Shown here one piece after another: positions 42,744 through 51,065 of a DNA stretch of 60,809 nucleotides. Where the stretch lies: contig JAQTNV010000018.1 of NCBI GenBank assembly GCA_028713675.1, positions 1 to 60,809 of the forward strand. Direction: 5' to 3'. The DNA is from a bacterium (lineage in GTDB: Bacteria; Desulfobacterota; JAPLJL01). The first letter of the stretch is position 1. Each line of letters begins with the position of its first letter. The translations under genes were made by a program, and so were the position numbers. Below the pieces are notes generated by a model. That model did no database searches. It worked only from the letters and a program-made list of their open reading frames with translations, and was not told where the DNA came from.

Positions 42744-42979
42744 TTTTTATTCACCTCAATAACAATAAAATTCATTTAGAAGATCTCCCTGCTGGTTGCC
42801 ATGGATTTTGCACCATAATATGAACTTCCGGATTGATTGGCAAATCAGGTAATCGGTGTCCGTGCCGGTGTCGGTCTTATAATTTATTCCACTCGAACCC
42901 TTGAACCCTGCCTTTTTTAATCGTCATTCGTCAATCTAAAATCGTCAATTGGCAAGCCTGCGGCTATCCGGTTTATTTG

Positions 42980-43028
42980 CAAGGCTTCCCTCGGCCACAA
43001 TGCCTCGGGATCTGATCGAAAAGCCTTG
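42980..43028 (+). repeat. Dispersed element with inserted loop
   Basis: AAGGCTT ... CTCGGGATCTGATCGA ... AAGCCTT; the same core as at 39446 with a slightly different stem. Confidence 0.75.
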
Positions 43029-43232
43029 CCCTACATTCTGGTTAATCTGGTTTATTTAGTTTCTTTGGTTAACTCGAAACTCGAAACCAGAAACCAGAAA
43101 CCTTCATTCCTCATTCCGCAATCCGCAATTTTCTGTGCCCCCCGTCCATTCAACCCCCAAAATGAACCGAAAATTACTAAAATCAGCCACTTAAACCCCG
43201 AAAACTTGTCCGGCTGCGTTACCTGGCCATAA

Positions 43233-43252
43233 TATACGTTGCGCAACGTATA
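43233..43252. promoter_or_regulatory. Perfect 20-base palindrome, probable operator of the ASKHA gene
   Basis: TATACGTTGC is followed immediately by its reverse complement. It lies 105 bases upstream of the start at 43358, in an AT-rich promoter-like stretch. No matching regulator was recognised. Confidence 0.5.
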
Positions 43253-43357
43253 GATTATGTCTTATAACATTGGGCAAAATATGGCCCCCTTTCTTATTTT
43301 TAAAGGGGGAAAGGAAAAACTGTCGTTTTAAAACGGAATGATCAAGGAGAAATGAAA

Positions 43358-46300
43358 ATGGATAAAGCCATGGATTCCAAATCTGCCCCGGAAATCAGCA
43401 TCGGACTTGATATTGGCGGGGTTTCCATCAAGGCGGTCCGCCTGGAAAAGGGCGAGGTCCGGGAAACCCGTTATCTCCGCCACCAGGGAAACATCACCGC
43501 GCTGACCGAGTCGATTCTGAACGAACTGGGTTACCGGCCGGGCACGCCCCTGGGTCTGACCGGCAGGGGTTCCGGGATGATCAAGGAGAAACTCGCCCGG
43601 GAACCGATTGACGACACCCGGGCCCAGATTTCCGGGGTGAACAAATACTGCTCCTCCCACCGGAACATCATCAACCTGGGAGGGAGTTCCACCGCCTTGA
43701 TCCGGCTGGACGACTCGGGCCGGCTCTCCACCATTGTCACCAACTCGCTCTGCGCCGCCGGGACCGGGGCTTTTCTCGATCACCAAGTCATGCGCCTGGG
43801 CTTCAAGCTGGAGGATTCCGCCAGCTTTCCCGACGTGGAAAAGCCCCCCACCGTCGCCACCCGCTGCTCGGTTTTCGCCAAGACCGACCTGATCCACCGC
43901 CAGCAGGAGGGCTATACCGTGCCCGAACTCTGGGCCGGGCTCTGCCGGGGCATGGCCGAAACCTCGATGAACACCCTGCTCCGGGGCCGGTCGCTGGAAG
44001 GCCAGGCGGTGGTGATCGGGGGCGTGGCGAAAAACCCTCAGATCATGCGCTGGCTCAAATGCCGGTTCGGGGATCGGATCGGGACCTTCGAATTCGCCCC
44101 CTTCGCCCAGGCGATCGGGGCCGCCCTCCTGGCCGAGGACGGGCAGAAAACCGGGGCCGCGGTCGCCGATTCTGCCGCCGGCGCGGATCGTAAGAACAAG
44201 AAGCGGCCCGCGCTCACGCTCGAGCACTCCAAGTACCCCGACATGAACGCGGGAAATTTCTCCGTGGACAAGAGGGGAAACGAAATCCGGATCCTGGACA
44301 TCCCCCGCGGGAAAGACCTGGACGTATACATGGGCCTGGACATCGGCTCCACCAGCACCAAGCTCGCGGTGGTTTACGGGGACCAGGTCATCTTCGACAT
44401 TTACCGGAAGACCATGGGCGATCCCCTGGGGGCCACCCGCCTGCTTTTTGAGTCGGTGGAGGATATCCAGAAGGAATACAACGTCAAGCTGAAATTCCAG
44501 GGAGTGGGAACCACCGGGTCGGGCCGGAGATTCATCGGGATGGTGATCGGGGCCGACCGGATCATCAATGAGATCACCGCGCACCTGGCGGGAACCCAGA
44601 ACTTTTTCTCGGGGATCGAGACCATTTTTGAGATCGGCGGCCAGGATTCCAAGTACATGTTCCTCAAGAACGGGAGGATCCACGAGGCCAACATGAATTA
44701 CGTCTGCGCCGCCGGGACCGGCTCCTTCATCGAGGAAATCGCCAACCGGCTGGGCTTCGCCATCGGGGAGGTGGGCCAGGCGATCATGGACGTCGCCCCT
44801 CCCTATACCTCGGAACGCTGCACCGTTTTCATGGAACAGGACGCCACCGACCTGCTCCGGCAGGGATATTCCCGGAAGGAAGTCATGGCCGCGGTGATCT
44901 ATTCCATCGCCGCCAACTACCTGAACATGGTGGTCGGAACCCGGCCGATCAGCGGCAACCGGATCTTTTTCCAGGGGGCCACGGCCCGGAACCGGGGCCT
45001 GGTGGCGGCCTTTGAAAAAATCCTGAAGCGCGAGATCGTCGTCTCCCCCCACTGCCACATCATGGGGGCGATCGGCGCGGCCCTGGCCGCCCGCGACACG
45101 GTGAAGGAAAGCCGCTCCGCATCCTCTTTCCGCGGCCTCGAGGTCACCCGCCGGGAGATCCATACCCTCCAGGAGGAGTGCACCATCTGTTCCAACCGCT
45201 GCCGGATCACCAAGATCAAGATCGCCGGGGAGACCGAGGAGCCTTCCTGGGGTTACGCCTGCGGGCGGGAGCCGGGAGAAAAGGGAAAGAAAGAAGACGT
45301 CTATTTCCAGCCCTTCCGGGAACGCGAAAAAATCATGGCCAAATATCTCAAGGGCAACCCGCCGGAGAAGCCCATCGCCACCATCGGCATTCCCATGGCT
45401 CTGACCTCTTACCTTTTCCTGCCTTTCTATGTCCGCTTTCTCCAGGAGCTGGGGTTCCGGGCCCGCTTCTCCCTGGTGGGCGAAAAGAACGTGATCGCCC
45501 GCGGGAACGAGATTGCCGGAGGCGATTTCTGCCTGCCGGTCAAGGCCCTCTACGGCGAGCTCTCCCAGCTGCTGGACAATCCCAAGCTGGACTTCATCTT
45601 CCTCCCCCATTTCCTCCGGGCCCAGGAAAGAAAGGATTTTTCCAACAGCCACCTCTGCCCTTATGTCCAGACCGCGCCTTCCTACCTGAAATCATTCCTC
45701 CGGGTCAACCGGATTCCCGCGGACAAGATCATCTCGCCGGTTCTGGACTTGAGCTCCAGCACCCGGGTGAACGTCGAGGAGCTCCAGAAGGCATTCCGCG
45801 ATTTCGGCTTCAATACCGACCAGGTCCGCGCGGCCTGGGACCGGGCCCTGGAAGCCCAGGCCGGGTTCCAGAACGAATGCATCGAGAAAGGGAAAGAGAT
45901 CCTGGCCGACCTGGAAAAGACCGGCCGGAAGGGGATCGTCATCCTGGGCCGGGGCTACAACGTTTACGACCAGCGGCTTTCCCTCCAGATCCCCCTCCAG
46001 GTTTCCGAGCACCAGATCACCGTCATTCCCTACGACTTTTTCCCCTTCGTGGCCGAGAATATCTCCGCGGACTTCTCCAACCTCTTCTGGTACAACAGCC
46101 AGAATGTCCTGAACGCGGTCCAGGAGCTGAAGAAACATCCCAACCTTTTCGCGATTTACATCTCCAATTTCGGCTGCGGGCCGGATTCCTTCACCACCAG
46201 CTACGCCGACGAGCTGATGAACCAGCGCCCCCTGCTTTTCCTGGAGCTGGATGAGCACGGCTCCGCCACCGGCTACCTCACCCGGATCGAGGCCTTCCTG

Positions 46301-47530
46301 GACGTGATCAAGAACTACCAGACCGAGGCCCCCCTGCCCGCCAAGCACTGGAAGGAATCGTCGGAGGATTTCCGGAAGAGAAAGCTCTGGTTCCCGAACA
46401 TGCACCCGACCGCCAACCGGTTCTTCGAGGCCACTTTCCGGAAATTCGGCTTCGAAGCCGAATCGATGCCGAACGAGACCCAGGAGAGCCTGGAGCTCGG
46501 GAGGAAATACAGCCGGGGGAGCGAATGCATGCCCCTGGCCGTCACCCTGGGAAACTTCATCAAGCTGATTCAGGAGGAAAAGTTCGACCCCGAAAAGCAC
46601 GCTCTGTTCTTTGTTTCCTCCGACGGCCCCTGCCGTTTCGGGCAGTATGAATTCTTTTTCCGAGTCATCATGGACCGCTTCGGATTCAAGCAGGTCCCGA
46701 TCTTCGCGCCCTCGGCCCGCAACGCCTACCAGGGCATGCCCAACCGGCTCCGGATCGGGCTCGGGAAAGCGCTGCTGGCCGCCGATATCGTTTACAAACT
46801 CCGCTGCCGGACCCGGCCCTACGAGTTGAACCCGGGCCAGGTCGATCGGGTCACCGCCGAGGCCCTGGAGGAAGGAGCCCGGAAGATCGAGCAGGGCGGG
46901 GATTTCCTGGATGCCATCCAGGTCGCGGCGGACAAATTCAAATCCGTCCCGATCCTGAACACCCGGAAACCCCTGGTCGGGATCGTGGGCGAGATCTTCG
47001 TCCGCTGCAACCCCTTCAGCAACGACCATGTGGTGGAGGCGGTGGAACGTTACGGCGGGGAGGCCTGGCTTTCCCCGCTCTTCGAATGGATCTTTTTCGT
47101 CGACTACAACAACCGCTGGCGCTCCCGGCGGGACCGGAAATACAAGGAACTGTTCAAGGCCTACCTTTACAACCGCTGGCTGCACAAATACGATCACGAG
47201 GCCTACGAGGCGGCCGGCCCGCTCCTGGCCGACCGGCACGAGCCTTCGATCGAGGAAGCGGTCATGGCCGGCACCTATTTCCTCCCGGTCCAGCACACCA
47301 CCGAGGCCATGCTGACCCTGGGCCGGGCGGTCCTCTTCATCACCCGGAACCAGGCCCGGATGGTGGTCAACGCTTCCCCCTTCACCTGCATGCCGGGGAC
47401 GATTTCCACCGCCATTTTCTCGGAGATCGAGAAAATTTACCGGGTACCCGTCCTGAACCAATTTTACGACGGGGAAGAAGGACTGAACCAGAAAATCGCC
47501 ACCTATTTGCAGAATCTGCCGGCGGCCTAA
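43358..47530 (+). CDS. Giant 2-hydroxyacyl-CoA-dehydratase-activator-like protein (two ASKHA domains, DUF2229, dehydratase-D-like)
   Basis: AAGGAG lies eight bases before the ATG at 43358; the ATG at 43352 is too close to it. Two BadF/BcrA-type ATPase domains begin at IGLDIGG (~15) and MGLDIGSTSTK (~325). Each has CAAGTG followed 38 residues later by a second Cys (C132/C170 and C450/C488), the pattern that holds the bridging [4Fe-4S] cluster in HgdC-type activators. A third cysteine set, C608, C611, C615 and C635, precedes a DUF2229 region (IGIPMALTSYLFLPFYVRF) and a long dehydratase-D-like C-terminus. Characterised short activators use ATP to push low-potential electrons into dehydratases; the function of the ~1400-residue fused class is not established. 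It stands alone, behind a 20-base palindrome, and ends at a strong terminator. Confidence 0.88.
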   Translation: MDKAMDSKSAPEISIGLDIGGVSIKAVRLEKGEVRETRYLRHQGNITALTESILNELGYRPGTPLGLTGRGSGMIKEKLAREPIDDTRAQISGVNKYCSSHRNIINLGGSSTALIRLDDSGRLSTIVTNSLCAAGTGAFLDHQVMRLGFKLEDSASFPDVEKPPTVATRCSVFAKTDLIHRQQEGYTVPELWAGLCRGMAETSMNTLLRGRSLEGQAVVIGGVAKNPQIMRWLKCRFGDRIGTFEFAPFAQAIGAALLAEDGQKTGAAVADSAAGADRKNKKRPALTLEHSKYPDMNAGNFSVDKRGNEIRILDIPRGKDLDVYMGLDIGSTSTKLAVVYGDQVIFDIYRKTMGDPLGATRLLFESVEDIQKEYNVKLKFQGVGTTGSGRRFIGMVIGADRIINEITAHLAGTQNFFSGIETIFEIGGQDSKYMFLKNGRIHEANMNYVCAAGTGSFIEEIANRLGFAIGEVGQAIMDVAPPYTSERCTVFMEQDATDLLRQGYSRKEVMAAVIYSIAANYLNMVVGTRPISGNRIFFQGATARNRGLVAAFEKILKREIVVSPHCHIMGAIGAALAARDTVKESRSASSFRGLEVTRREIHTLQEECTICSNRCRITKIKIAGETEEPSWGYACGREPGEKGKKEDVYFQPFREREKIMAKYLKGNPPEKPIATIGIPMALTSYLFLPFYVRFLQELGFRARFSLVGEKNVIARGNEIAGGDFCLPVKALYGELSQLLDNPKLDFIFLPHFLRAQERKDFSNSHLCPYVQTAPSYLKSFLRVNRIPADKIISPVLDLSSSTRVNVEELQKAFRDFGFNTDQVRAAWDRALEAQAGFQNECIEKGKEILADLEKTGRKGIVILGRGYNVYDQRLSLQIPLQVSEHQITVIPYDFFPFVAENISADFSNLFWYNSQNVLNAVQELKKHPNLFAIYISNFGCGPDSFTTSYADELMNQRPLLFLELDEHGSATGYLTRIEAFLDVIKNYQTEAPLPAKHWKESSEDFRKRKLWFPNMHPTANRFFEATFRKFGFEAESMPNETQESLELGRKYSRGSECMPLAVTLGNFIKLIQEEKFDPEKHALFFVSSDGPCRFGQYEFFFRVIMDRFGFKQVPIFAPSARNAYQGMPNRLRIGLGKALLAADIVYKLRCRTRPYELNPGQVDRVTAEALEEGARKIEQGGDFLDAIQVAADKFKSVPILNTRKPLVGIVGEIFVRCNPFSNDHVVEAVERYGGEAWLSPLFEWIFFVDYNNRWRSRRDRKYKELFKAYLYNRWLHKYDHEAYEAAGPLLADRHEPSIEEAVMAGTYFLPVQHTTEAMLTLGRAVLFITRNQARMVVNASPFTCMPGTISTAIFSEIEKIYRVPVLNQFYDGEEGLNQKIATYLQNLPAA

Positions 47531-47706
47531 TGGCAAAGAGCAAATGGCATAGCCTCCGGCCCGTATGGGCCTACGGCCCGGAGGGAGCATAGGGCAAAAT
47601 CAGCTCAAAGCTGAAAGGTCAAAGAAGATTTACGATTTACGAATAACGATCCTCCTTCGCCAAGGCTTCGGAGGACAGGTTGACGAATGAAAACCAAACA
47701 CGTAGG

Positions 47707-47758
47707 GCAAGGCTTTTCGATCAGATCCCGAGGCATGGTGGCCGAGTAAAGCCTTGCG
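47707..47758 (-). repeat. Dispersed element with inserted loop (inverted)
   Basis: The reverse orientation of the element at 39446 and 42980, with TCGATCAGATCCCGAGGCAT in the loop and GCAAGGCTT/AAAGCCTTGC ends. Confidence 0.75.
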
Positions 47759-47767
47759 GAAAAAGTG

Positions 47768-47790
47768 GTAGCCGCAGGCTTTAGCCTGCG
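47768..47790 (+). repeat. REP-like hairpin with GTAG foot
   Basis: GTAGCCGCAGGCTTTAGCCT then GCG; the mirror form lies at 47958-47984 and a relative at 52463-52488. Confidence 0.7.
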
Positions 47791-47841
47791 TTAGAAGGTT
47801 TTTTTAAAAGAAATTTTATTTGAGGACATCTCTCTGCTAGG

Positions 47842-47875
47842 AAAATCCCCTCCCTCATCCGGAGGGGATTTTTTG
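47842..47875 (+). terminator. Strong intrinsic terminator after the ASKHA gene
   Basis: A 12-bp stem, AAAATCCCCTCC with GGAGGGGATTTT, around a 7-base loop, followed by a T run. It probably also limits read-through from the convergent hflC side. Confidence 0.85.
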
Positions 47876-47999
47876 TTTCTGCAGGAGGCTAAAGAAAAAA
47901 GAAATTGCTTCGTTTACGCTCGCAATGATGGATTAAGGGATCCTAAAAACCTTTGAGTTTCAGCGCAGGCTGAAGCCTGCGGCTACCAGCAATAAATTC

Positions 48000-48857
48000 T
48001 TAGCGGGAATTTTTAAGATACTTAAAGTATTCGCTGGAGGGATCGAGAATAATGGTGGTCTTTTCCTTCAGGGATTTCTGGTAGCTGTCCAGGCTCCGGA
48101 TCAGGGCGAAAAACTGCGGGTCACGGTTGTAGGCGTCGGCATAGATCCGGGCCGCCTTGGCGTCCCCTTCCCCGCGCAGGATCTGGGACGAACGGTAGGC
48201 TTCCGCCAGGATCACCGACTTCTCTTTCTCCGCGCCGGCCCGGATCCGCTGGGCTTCCTCGTCGCCCTCGGAGCGGTACTGCTTGGCCTGCCGCTGCCGC
48301 TCGGCCTGCATCCGGCCGAAGACCGCCTTCTCGTTTTCCGGCGGGAGATCGGCCCGCTTGATCCGTACGTCCAAAACCTGGATCCCGTAAGCCAGGGCCT
48401 GCTGGTTCGAAAGCTCGGTGATCTTGCCCATGATTTTCGAGCGGTCCTCGGAAACAATCTGGGTCAGGGTATAGCGCCCCAGTTCCTGGCGGACATTGGA
48501 ATAGATGATGTCATCGAGACGGGCGCGGGCGCCGATCTCGTTCCGGACGGACTGGAAATATTTCAGAGGGTCCGTGATCCGCCAGCGGGTGTAATTGTCC
48601 ACGATCAGGTTTTTCTTGTCCTGGGTGATGATCTCGGAGGACTCGGCGTCATATTCCAGGAGGCGGAGGTCGAAAATGGTAACCTGCTGCAGGAAGGGGA
48701 CCCGGAACTTAAGCCCCGGGGTTTTGATCTCCCGCTTGTACTTGCCGAGCTCAAGGATCATGGCCTGCTGGGTCTGGTCCACGACAAAGACGGTGGCGGA
48801 AAGCAATATCGCCGCGAGAATCGCCAGGCTGAGAATGATCAACAGATTACGTTTCAT
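48000..48857 (-). CDS. hflC: HflC, SPFH-family membrane protease modulator
   Basis: One N-terminal membrane anchor (LLIILSLAILAAILLSATVF), then the SPFH/band 7 domain beginning VDQTQQAMILELGKYKREI, the HflC-typical DDIIYSNVRQELGRYTLTQI and a long charged coiled coil around QAERQRQAKQYRSEGDEEAQ. With HflK it forms the large periplasmic-side cage that regulates FtsH in other bacteria. The start lies nine bases after the hflK stop, so translation is coupled. No ftsH is in the window. Length (285 residues) is slightly short but complete. Confidence 0.93.
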   Translation of the reverse strand: MKRNLLIILSLAILAAILLSATVFVVDQTQQAMILELGKYKREIKTPGLKFRVPFLQQVTIFDLRLLEYDAESSEIITQDKKNLIVDNYTRWRITDPLKYFQSVRNEIGARARLDDIIYSNVRQELGRYTLTQIVSEDRSKIMGKITELSNQQALAYGIQVLDVRIKRADLPPENEKAVFGRMQAERQRQAKQYRSEGDEEAQRIRAGAEKEKSVILAEAYRSSQILRGEGDAKAARIYADAYNRDPQFFALIRSLDSYQKSLKEKTTIILDPSSEYFKYLKNSR

Positions 48858-48866
48858 AATATGAGG

Positions 48867-49886
48867 CTACGGTTTTCCCGGCGCCGCCTCCGCTTGCGGT
48901 TTGCGCTCCATCGGAAGATAAGGGATTATGCTCTTGCCGAAATTATTCTCCAGGATGTATTTATCCAGGCTGGGCAGCAGTTCCTCCATGGCTTCCAGGT
49001 AGACCCGCTTCCGGGTGACCTCCGGGGCCCGCTGGAACTCCGCCAACAGCTTGAGAAATCGCTGGGCGTCTCCATCGGCCCGGTCGATCCGGACTTCCTT
49101 GTAGGCCTCGGCCTCCTTGACCAGCTTGGACGCCTCCCCCCGGGCCTTGGGGACGACGTCATTCCGGTAGCCCTCAGCCTCGTTCATCAGCCGGCTCTTG
49201 TCCTCCTTGGCGCTGGCCACGTCGCGAAAAGCCTGGAGGACCTCGTCGGGCGGATGCACGTCCTGGAGCTGGACCGCCACGATCTTCACCCCCGCCTGGT
49301 ATTTGTCCAGGGTTTCCTGGAGCAGGGTCTGGGTATCGTTCTGGATCTGGGCCTTGCCCTCGGTCAGGGCCTCGTCGATTTTTCTTTTCCCGATGACCTC
49401 GCGCATGGCGGCCTCGGAGGCCTGTTTGATCGTGGCCACCTGGTCCCGCACCTGGAAAAGGTATTCCATCGGGTCCTTGATCCGGTACTGGACGATGAAC
49501 TCGAGTTTGACGATGTTTTCGTCACCCGTGAGCATCAGGGATTCTTCCGGCACGGCCCGGATCTGGCCGGGGTCGCCTCCCGGAAAGGTCCTGAACCCGA
49601 TCTCGAGCCGCTCGACCTTGGTCACCCGGGGCCTGGTCACCTTTTCGATCGGCCAGGGCAGGCGCCAGTGCGGTCCCGGGTTGGTGGTGTGGCGGTAGGC
49701 CCCGAACCGCTGGACCACGCCGATCTGGTCGGGATTGACGATGTAAATCCCGCTGCCAAGCCAAATCGCCAGGATCACGACAAAGATCATCCACCAGCCG
49801 GGCAGGCGTTTCTGCCACTGGCCCAGGCGGGCCAGCAGCTGATCCAGCTCGGGAATATTGAAGTCCTGTCCGGGTTCGCGCCGCAT
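48867..49886 (-). CDS. hflK: HflK, SPFH-family membrane protease modulator
   Basis: A short cytoplasmic N-terminus (FNIPELDQLLARLGQWQKRL) precedes a single membrane helix with GWWMIFVVILAIWLGSGIYI, then the SPFH domain with NPDQIGVVQRFGAY and HWRLPWPIEKV, and a coiled coil that contains KARGEASKLVKEAEAYKEVR. This is the usual HflK plan. It forms heteromers with HflC and controls membrane proteolysis by FtsH. hflC follows directly. The slipin gene lies 178 bases upstream on the same strand, and nfeD beyond, so the whole set may be one regulon. Confidence 0.93.
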   Translation of the reverse strand: MRREPGQDFNIPELDQLLARLGQWQKRLPGWWMIFVVILAIWLGSGIYIVNPDQIGVVQRFGAYRHTTNPGPHWRLPWPIEKVTRPRVTKVERLEIGFRTFPGGDPGQIRAVPEESLMLTGDENIVKLEFIVQYRIKDPMEYLFQVRDQVATIKQASEAAMREVIGKRKIDEALTEGKAQIQNDTQTLLQETLDKYQAGVKIVAVQLQDVHPPDEVLQAFRDVASAKEDKSRLMNEAEGYRNDVVPKARGEASKLVKEAEAYKEVRIDRADGDAQRFLKLLAEFQRAPEVTRKRVYLEAMEELLPSLDKYILENNFGKSIIPYLPMERKPQAEAAPGKP

Positions 49887-50063
49887 ATAAAATCAGTCCT
49901 AAGTCGTCAGTGCTATGTCCTAAGTCGAAAAACCAAATATCAAAATACAAAAATTAAAATGACAAACCAATATTAATAATGATGAAGTCAAACATTAAAT
50001 TTTAAACCTTGGACCTGAAGCCATATTATATTCCGCAATCCGCATTCCGCAATCCGCATTTCC

Positions 50064-50825
50064 CTATGTGTTTAACTTTTTCTTCGCCATGTCCAGGAAC
50101 GGGGTGACGAGATCCATCGGCAAGGGGAACAGGATGGTGGAATTCTTCTCGGAAGAGATCTCGGAAAGGGTCTGGAGATACCGGAGCTGGAGGGCGGCCG
50201 GCTGGGTGCTGATGATCTCGGCGGCCCCGCGGAGTTTTTCGGCGGCCTGAAATTCCCCTTCGGCGTGGATGATCTTGGCGCGCTTTTCCCGCTCGGCCTC
50301 GGCCTGCTTGGCGATCGCCCGCTGCATTTCCTGCGGGAGGTCGATCTGCTTCACTTCGACGTTGGAGACCTTGATTCCCCAGGGATCGGCATGGCGGTCG
50401 AGAATCGTCTGGAGCTTCTGGTTGATGTGCTCCCGCTCGGCCAGGATCTGGTCGAGCTCGGCCTCGCCGCAGACGCTCCGGAGGGTGGTCTGGGACAGCT
50501 GCGAGGTGGCGTAATGGTAGTTTTCCACCTGGATGATCGACTTGAAGGGATCTATCACCCGGAAGTAAACCACCGCGTTGACCTTGATCGAGACATTGTC
50601 GCGGGTGATGACATCCTGGGGCGGAACCTCCATGGCCACGATCCGGAGGCTCACCTTCGCCATCCGGTCGATTACCGGGATCAGGATGATCAGGCCCGGC
50701 CCCTTGACCCCGATGGCCCGCCCGAGACGGAAGATGACCCCCCGCTCATATTCGTTCAAAATCCTCAGGGCGCTCGCCAGGATCACGATTACGACCACTG
50801 CCAGAATAATTGCACCCATACCCAT
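50064..50825 (-). CDS. Slipin (stomatin/prohibitin-like SPFH protein)
   Basis: AGGAGG lies just before the ATG at 50825. An N-terminal hydrophobic hairpin ([20 protein letters not shown]) leads into [20 protein letters not shown], the slipin form of the SPFH domain, then [18 protein letters not shown] strands and the coiled coil [20 protein letters not shown]. Slipins pair with NfeD-type proteases in bacteria and archaea and organise membrane domains. The nfeD gene lies 219 bases upstream on the same strand, as expected for this partnership, and hflK follows. Confidence 0.93.
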   Translation of the reverse strand: MGMGAIILAVVVIVILASALRILNEYERGVIFRLGRAIGVKGPGLIILIPVIDRMAKVSLRIVAMEVPPQDVITRDNVSIKVNAVVYFRVIDPFKSIIQVENYHYATSQLSQTTLRSVCGEAELDQILAEREHINQKLQTILDRHADPWGIKVSNVEVKQIDLPQEMQRAIAKQAEAEREKRAKIIHAEGEFQAAEKLRGAAEIISTQPAALQLRYLQTLSEISSEKNSTILFPLPMDLVTPFLDMAKKKLNT

Positions 50826-50969
50826 ATTTCCTCCTCTTTTGGTTTATTAATAATTGATTAATAGCATGGGGCAAAGGGCATGGAGCATAGGGTAAAAAAT
50901 ATTTTCTGGCTTCTTAACTCTTTGCTCCCTACGCCCTGCTCTATGCCATATGCGCTTTGCTCTTTGCTT

Positions 50970-51065
50970 GCGCAGGCTTCCCTCGACCACAATGCCTCGG
51001 GATCTGATCGAAAAGCCTGCGGCTACCTGTTATCTGCTACCGGCTACTTGCTACCTGCTACCTGC
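50970..51065. repeat. Dispersed element followed by a heptamer array overlapping the nfeD 3' end
   Basis: The loop-insert element (50970-51027) is followed by CTACCTG, TTATCTG, CTACCGG, CTACTTG, CTACCTG, CTACCTG, CGACTTG. The array runs into the coding region and provides the stop and last six codons of nfeD. Confidence 0.85.

Larger units (their letters stand above)
42744..43357. other. Long gap with repeats and a palindromic operator candidate
   Basis: CGTCAAT-type heptamers (about 42922-42950), the element 42980-43028, 9-base-period GGTTWAT units (about 43039-43074), GAAACCA- and CATTCCG-type heptamers (43075-43130), the palindrome 43233-43252 and a C5T3/A3G5 hairpin at 43285-43309. No gene. 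Confidence 0.7.
47531..47999. other. Gap with REP-like elements and terminator
   Basis: Dispersed GC-rich units, an inverted long element (47707), short REP-like hairpins (47765-47790 and 47958-47984) and the terminator at 47842. No gene. Confidence 0.65.

Noticed and set aside
43328..45652. 774-codon open frame on the minus strand opposite the ASKHA gene (and a similar one at 45692-47590)
   Set aside because: It is a GC-driven shadow of the plus-strand gene; composition is proline/glycine/arginine-rich and no domain is recognisable, whereas the plus strand has firm motifs.
48000..49886. HflK/HflC as part of a complete FtsH operon
   Set aside because: No ftsH gene is present in the window; the neighbours are slipin and nfeD.
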